Origin: Synechococcales cyanobacterium bin31.maxbin.ball.101
GTDB taxonomy: Bacteria; Cyanobacteriota; Cyanobacteriia; Leptolyngbyales; Leptolyngbyaceae
Direction: 5' to 3'
Assembly (NCBI GenBank): GCA_013298165.1
Contig: JAAFJU010000003.1
Span: 29,433 to 93,432, forward strand
DNA: 64,000 bases
Part shown: piece by piece, positions 60,812 to 64,000 of the stretch
Numbering within the stretch: the first letter of the stretch is position 1
Layout: the number at the start of each line of letters is the position of its first letter
Made by a program: the position numbers and the translations under genes
The notes under the pieces: generated by a model
What the model was told of the DNA's origin: nothing
Seen by the model: the letters and a program-made list of their open reading frames with translations, nothing else
Databases searched by the model: none

Positions 60812-61201
60812 AGTATTGAGCGATTCTGTCTCAACTAGTATAAGCAATTTTTCATAAAATGTTGATTAGTGCTGATTTTAATCTGAAAGAATTACTAATT
60901 TAAAACAGAGCTGCTGGGAAAAAGCTGATTTTTTGATTATAATCCACCTATGATAAAGCAAAATATCGGACCTTCTCCAGGCTAGATAATGATTTTGCGT
61001 CTTAAGTCCTGAGAAGGAGGTTAATTTCGTAAGGGAGGATTGAGGTTTCCAAACTGTTTTAAAGGGTTTTAACTACGGGGTTGTTCTGATCTTGACCCAT
61101 CCGTAACAGAGATTTGATATTTTAAAATCCCGAAATCTTGATCTGATCTAGCTTTTACGGTATAAGATTGGATCGTTAGTTTCTTGAGAGGCGATCGAAA
61201 C
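60812..61201. other. Intergenic region with an inverted repeat
   Basis: The 390-bp gap separates the divergent NTPase and HTH genes. CCTTCTCCAGG (60971-60981) and CCTGAGAAGG (61008-61017) are inverted repeats with one bulged base. A/T-rich patches, including TATGATAAAG at 60952 and GGTATAAGATT near 61160, are possible -10 elements. No gene is seen. Confidence 0.6.
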
Positions 61202-61519
61202 ATGGTTGCTTTAGCCGCCAAAAAAGCTCCGTCCACCTCGCGATCGGCTCCCTTAGTGGAGTTCGGTAGCTGGTTGAGGGTCTTACGTGAGGAAGCTGAC
61301 CGGACTGGACCGGAAGTTGCTCAAAAGCTCGGGGTCGTTCCTAGTAATGTCTATCAATGGGAGTTGGGCTATTGTCTACCTTCCCTAGATGGAGATATGC
61401 CTCGGAAGTATGCTCGTCTTTTAGGCACGACCGTCACGGAAATTCGGAAGCGCCATAAGGAAGCTCGCCTTCAAGTCAAACGCATGAAACGGGAGGCACT
61501 CGCAAACCTAGTCGTCTAA
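61202..61519 (+). CDS. XRE-type HTH regulator of the rep region
   Basis: I chose the ATG at 61202 (105 residues) over an in-frame TTG six codons upstream. Residues about 24-80 are an XRE helix-turn-helix: FGSWLRVLREEADRTGPEVA, KLGVVPSNVYQWELGYCLPS, YARLLG. The tail is basic (KRHKEARLQVKRMKREAL), likely helical. Such proteins bind operators as dimers. It lies 273 bp before cyRepA1 on the same strand and likely controls rep or its own promoter. Confidence 0.9.
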   Translation: MVALAAKKAPSTSRSAPLVEFGSWLRVLREEADRTGPEVAQKLGVVPSNVYQWELGYCLPSLDGDMPRKYARLLGTTVTEIRKRHKEARLQVKRMKREALANLVV

Positions 61520-61570
61520 AAAGGCGAAATGCGCCCCAATAAAGAGAGCGCACTCCAGAATTTAGCCTTC

Positions 61571-61613
61571 AGTAGAAATCTTGGGATCCGGCAAGATATT
61601 TAAGATTTCTACT
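61571..61613. promoter_or_regulatory. Nested inverted repeat upstream of the rep gene
   Basis: AGTAGAAATCTT (61571-61582) and AAGATTTCTACT (61602-61613) are a perfect 12-bp inverted repeat with a 19-base spacer. Inside it, ATCTTG (61579-61584) and CAAGAT (61592-61597) pair with an 8-base loop, using part of the same left arm. Thus the two hairpins exclude each other, as in attenuators. It could also be a dimer binding site. It is about 180 bp before the cyRepA1 start. Confidence 0.75.
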
Positions 61614-61791
61614 TGTCTCACAAAAATGGCTGTTAAGCTCAACGCTTTGCAAGTCCGTTTTTGTTTGTTTACTTGCTTCTGATTATAAGGGCTTGACAGC
61701 TTCTTGTGCAATTTTTTTGTGCGAGAAGGTTTCTCTTGACCGAATTTTATTGTCTCAGACCGTCCACTATTCTTTTTTCTAGGATCCCATT

Positions 61792-63912
61792 ATGGTGATT
61801 TCAATCGATCGGACGTTGCCTCAAACGTCCGACTTATACGGTTTTGCAAGTTTTGCAGACCAAATTTTAGGTGAGTGTATTCAGGGATCAGCGATCGATC
61901 CTCAACTTTTTCAGGTCGCTGTCAACGTTGTAAATGATTTAGAAATCGGATCCGGTCAAGAGCCGACTTATCCGATCCATGAGGCACTGAATTGGCGGAT
62001 GACTCGATTTGGGAAACAGGCAAGACAGAACCAAGAAGCGGCACTATTTATCCATGAAGACCGATCATGCTGGCAGGCAAAACTACAAGAGCCGATTTGG
62101 GATAAGGACAAACAAAAACCTCGTAAGTATGAAACCCCTGTCGGTGGTGGATCTCGGGCTTATTTTCCACCTGTACCTACTGCCATTCGGCAACGGATTG
62201 CCCAGCGATACCAGGTGAGCATTCCCCTCGATGGCAGCTTTTGGGAGTGGGTGCGGCGGAGCAAGGTTCCGGTGGTGATCACCGAGGGGGCAAAGAAGGC
62301 GTTAGCGCTTTTGAGTCAGGGCTATGTAGCGATCGCGCTATACGGGGTAAACGGGGGATATCGCAGTAAAGATGCGATCGGCAATCCCTGCGATCCCTAT
62401 TTGATTCCTGATTTGGTGCCCTTGATCAGCGAAGGGCGATCGGTTTTTCTGGCGTTTGACCAAGATGCTGCCGTCGCCACCCGCCAGAAAGTCAATCTCG
62501 CCATCGCCCGATTTAGCAAATTGTTGACGAAGGAAGAGGCGACGGTTCAGGTCGTTCAGTGGGATGGGGCGATCGGGAAGGGGGCAGATGATCTGATGGT
62601 GAATGCAGGGGCAGCGGCATTCGATCGGGCGCTAGAGGATGCACCATTTATTGATGAATGGCGGATTTTATTGCATCTCTCCAAGCAACTGACGCTCCGT
62701 CCTGCCAAAGTTGTCGAAGTCCAAGATTTGAGTACGGTGCAGTTTGACGAATTACCTACCACGGGCATCATTGGCATTGCCTCGCCAAAGGGAACCGGGA
62801 AAACCAAATGCATTGCCGGACTGCTGCGACCGGAAGATGTCGTGGCACTGGCAACCCATCGGGTCTGTCTCGGGCGAAACCTCTGTTCGCGGGTGGGGAT
62901 TCATTGGCGTGGCGATCTCGATAAGGTGCAAGGGCAGTTCATCACCGGAGATGCCTACACGCTCAAAGTTGGATTCTGTGTGGATTCACTCCTAGCGATC
63001 GACCCGGATCACTTTAGTCGCTGTGTGTTGGTCATTGATGAAGTGGTGCAGGTCATGCGTCACCTGTTAACCAGTTCCACCTGCCGCAAAGATGGCAAAC
63101 TCCCGGCACTGTTAACGAGGCTTCGCCAGCTTGTCCAATCTGCTTCACGGGTAATTATCGCGGATGCGGATTTGGATGATGCAACGCTGCATTACTTGGT
63201 AGAACTGCGAGGCGATCGGCAACCTGTCTATTTGATTCGCAATGATCTCAAACAAGAAGGCTATCGCGTTAACTTCATTCAGGCACCTAACGATACTCCA
63301 GCGATCGCAAAACTGGTCGAAGCCGTTCAACGTCAAGAACGAATCTTTGTGACGACGGATTCCAAAGCGGCGAGTAAGCGACTGGCAAAGTTACTCACGC
63401 AGCTCAACGTCTCTTTTCTGTTGATTAATTCCGAAACGAGCGGGGGTGCAGATGAGCAAGCCTTTATTGCAAATCCTGATACAGAACTGGAAAGCACATC
63501 CTATCAGGTCATCATCGCCACCCCCAGTCTCTCCACCGGAGCTAGTATTGAGTCGGGCTATTTTGATCAAGTGTTTGGGTTGTTCTATGGTGCATCATCC
63601 ACGGATGCGGATATGTCCCAAGGCTTAAGCCGAGTCCGACAAGCGATTCCGCGCGTTGTCTGGTGTGCAGAATCGGGAATTAACCTATCCTCCGTCTCAC
63701 CTTCGACGAATCCCCTTCAGTTGAAAATGGCATTAAAAAGCCGGACTGATATCAGCACCACGCTATTGCGATGCCAGTTACGGGAAGATGTTCAACTTGC
63801 GTTAGAGCAATACGATTGGCAAGCCGATCCCCATCTCCATCTGTGGTCTCAGATTACCGCCAAGACAAATTTCGGTTCTCCCAGAATTGCCGTGGTCCCT
63901 CTCTACATCTAG
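61792..63912 (+). CDS. cyrepA1: Plasmid replication protein, CyRepA1 family (DUF3854 plus helicase)
   Basis: The 706-residue protein has a DUF3854 (TOPRIM-like) part: DGSFWEWVRRSKVPVVITEG, AKKALALLSQGYVAIALYG, and acidic residues D223 and D225 in FLAFDQDAAVA. It also has a helicase-like ATPase with Walker A KGTGKT (G334-T338) and the Walker B-like IDEVVQV near 416. CyRepA1 proteins initiate replication of cyanobacterial plasmids. The usual length I know is about 950 residues or more, so this copy lacks a C-terminal part; the sequence after the stop does not show an obvious continuation. No rRNA or other essential gene is near, so this marks the replicon. Confidence 0.88.
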   Translation: MVISIDRTLPQTSDLYGFASFADQILGECIQGSAIDPQLFQVAVNVVNDLEIGSGQEPTYPIHEALNWRMTRFGKQARQNQEAALFIHEDRSCWQAKLQEPIWDKDKQKPRKYETPVGGGSRAYFPPVPTAIRQRIAQRYQVSIPLDGSFWEWVRRSKVPVVITEGAKKALALLSQGYVAIALYGVNGGYRSKDAIGNPCDPYLIPDLVPLISEGRSVFLAFDQDAAVATRQKVNLAIARFSKLLTKEEATVQVVQWDGAIGKGADDLMVNAGAAAFDRALEDAPFIDEWRILLHLSKQLTLRPAKVVEVQDLSTVQFDELPTTGIIGIASPKGTGKTKCIAGLLRPEDVVALATHRVCLGRNLCSRVGIHWRGDLDKVQGQFITGDAYTLKVGFCVDSLLAIDPDHFSRCVLVIDEVVQVMRHLLTSSTCRKDGKLPALLTRLRQLVQSASRVIIADADLDDATLHYLVELRGDRQPVYLIRNDLKQEGYRVNFIQAPNDTPAIAKLVEAVQRQERIFVTTDSKAASKRLAKLLTQLNVSFLLINSETSGGADEQAFIANPDTELESTSYQVIIATPSLSTGASIESGYFDQVFGLFYGASSTDADMSQGLSRVRQAIPRVVWCAESGINLSSVSPSTNPLQLKMALKSRTDISTTLLRCQLREDVQLALEQYDWQADPHLHLWSQITAKTNFGSPRIAVVPLYI

Positions 63913-64000
63913 TGTGAGACGACAACGGTTGAGTGGTTGTGTCATGATCAAGGACGATGAATTCGGCAATCGTCATGAACAACCAGCTTCACATTCCACT

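Overview
The window looks like part of a large conjugative plasmid of a cyanobacterium, probably a filamentous or otherwise complex one. The palindrome core CGATCG (often as GCGATCGC, the HIP1 motif) occurs throughout. The gene content fits as well: a CyRepA1-type plasmid replication protein, XisI, TPR-CHAT, a YefM-type antitoxin, and a Ser/Thr kinase of cyanobacterial type. No chromosomal housekeeping genes, rRNA or tRNA genes were seen.

Region 1 (1-12.1 kb, + strand) is a defence-type island. It opens with the 3' part of a PIN-domain toxin. A tightly packed operon follows: a DUF4365-like protein, an unrecognised protein, a HIRAN-domain protein, a RelE-like/UvrD helicase fusion, and the three DISARM core genes drmA (helicase), drmB (DUF1998) and drmC (phospholipase D). 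No DNA methyltransferase is next to them, which makes this an unusual DISARM-like locus and the best candidate here for a new system.

Region 2 (12.1-19.7 kb) has a plasmid ssb with a clear terminator, then a tandem repeat of about 241 bp carrying dyads just upstream of an AT-hook protein gene. After these come accessory genes: xisI without xisH, a GST, a TPR-CHAT protein, an ankyrin protein and a YcxB-like protein.

Region 3 (19.7-24.2 kb) is the mobilisation module. Accessory genes (HTH, ParA-like ATPase, membrane protein) are divergent from mobC and the relaxase gene. The gap between them holds five 12-bp direct repeats and a hairpin, a likely oriT.

Region 4 (24.2-31.8 kb) is accessory: a YefM-type antitoxin without its toxin, a spermidine synthase-like membrane fusion, a degenerate tyrosine recombinase with a partner gene, a PAS-only protein, and an isochorismatase divergent from an HxlR regulator.

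Region 5 (31.8-48.3 kb, - strand) is one long type IV secretion operon. It encodes VirB2, VirB3, VirB4, a VirB5-position protein, VirB6, VirB8, VirB10, a VirB9-like protein, a peptidoglycan hydrolase, small exported proteins, a DsbA-like protein and the VirD4 coupling protein. No VirB11 was seen.

Region 6 (48.3-64 kb) begins with a large methylase/strawberry-notch helicase ORF. A separate well-formed gene is embedded in another frame at the join of its two halves. A primase-polymerase gene, hypothetical genes and a STAND-type NTPase/Ser-Thr kinase pair follow. The window ends with an HTH regulator and the cyRepA1 gene, preceded by an inverted repeat that can form alternative hairpins.

Taken together, replication (rep, ssb, primase), mobilisation (relaxase, oriT) and transfer (T4SS) form a self-transmissible backbone carrying defence and stress cargo.
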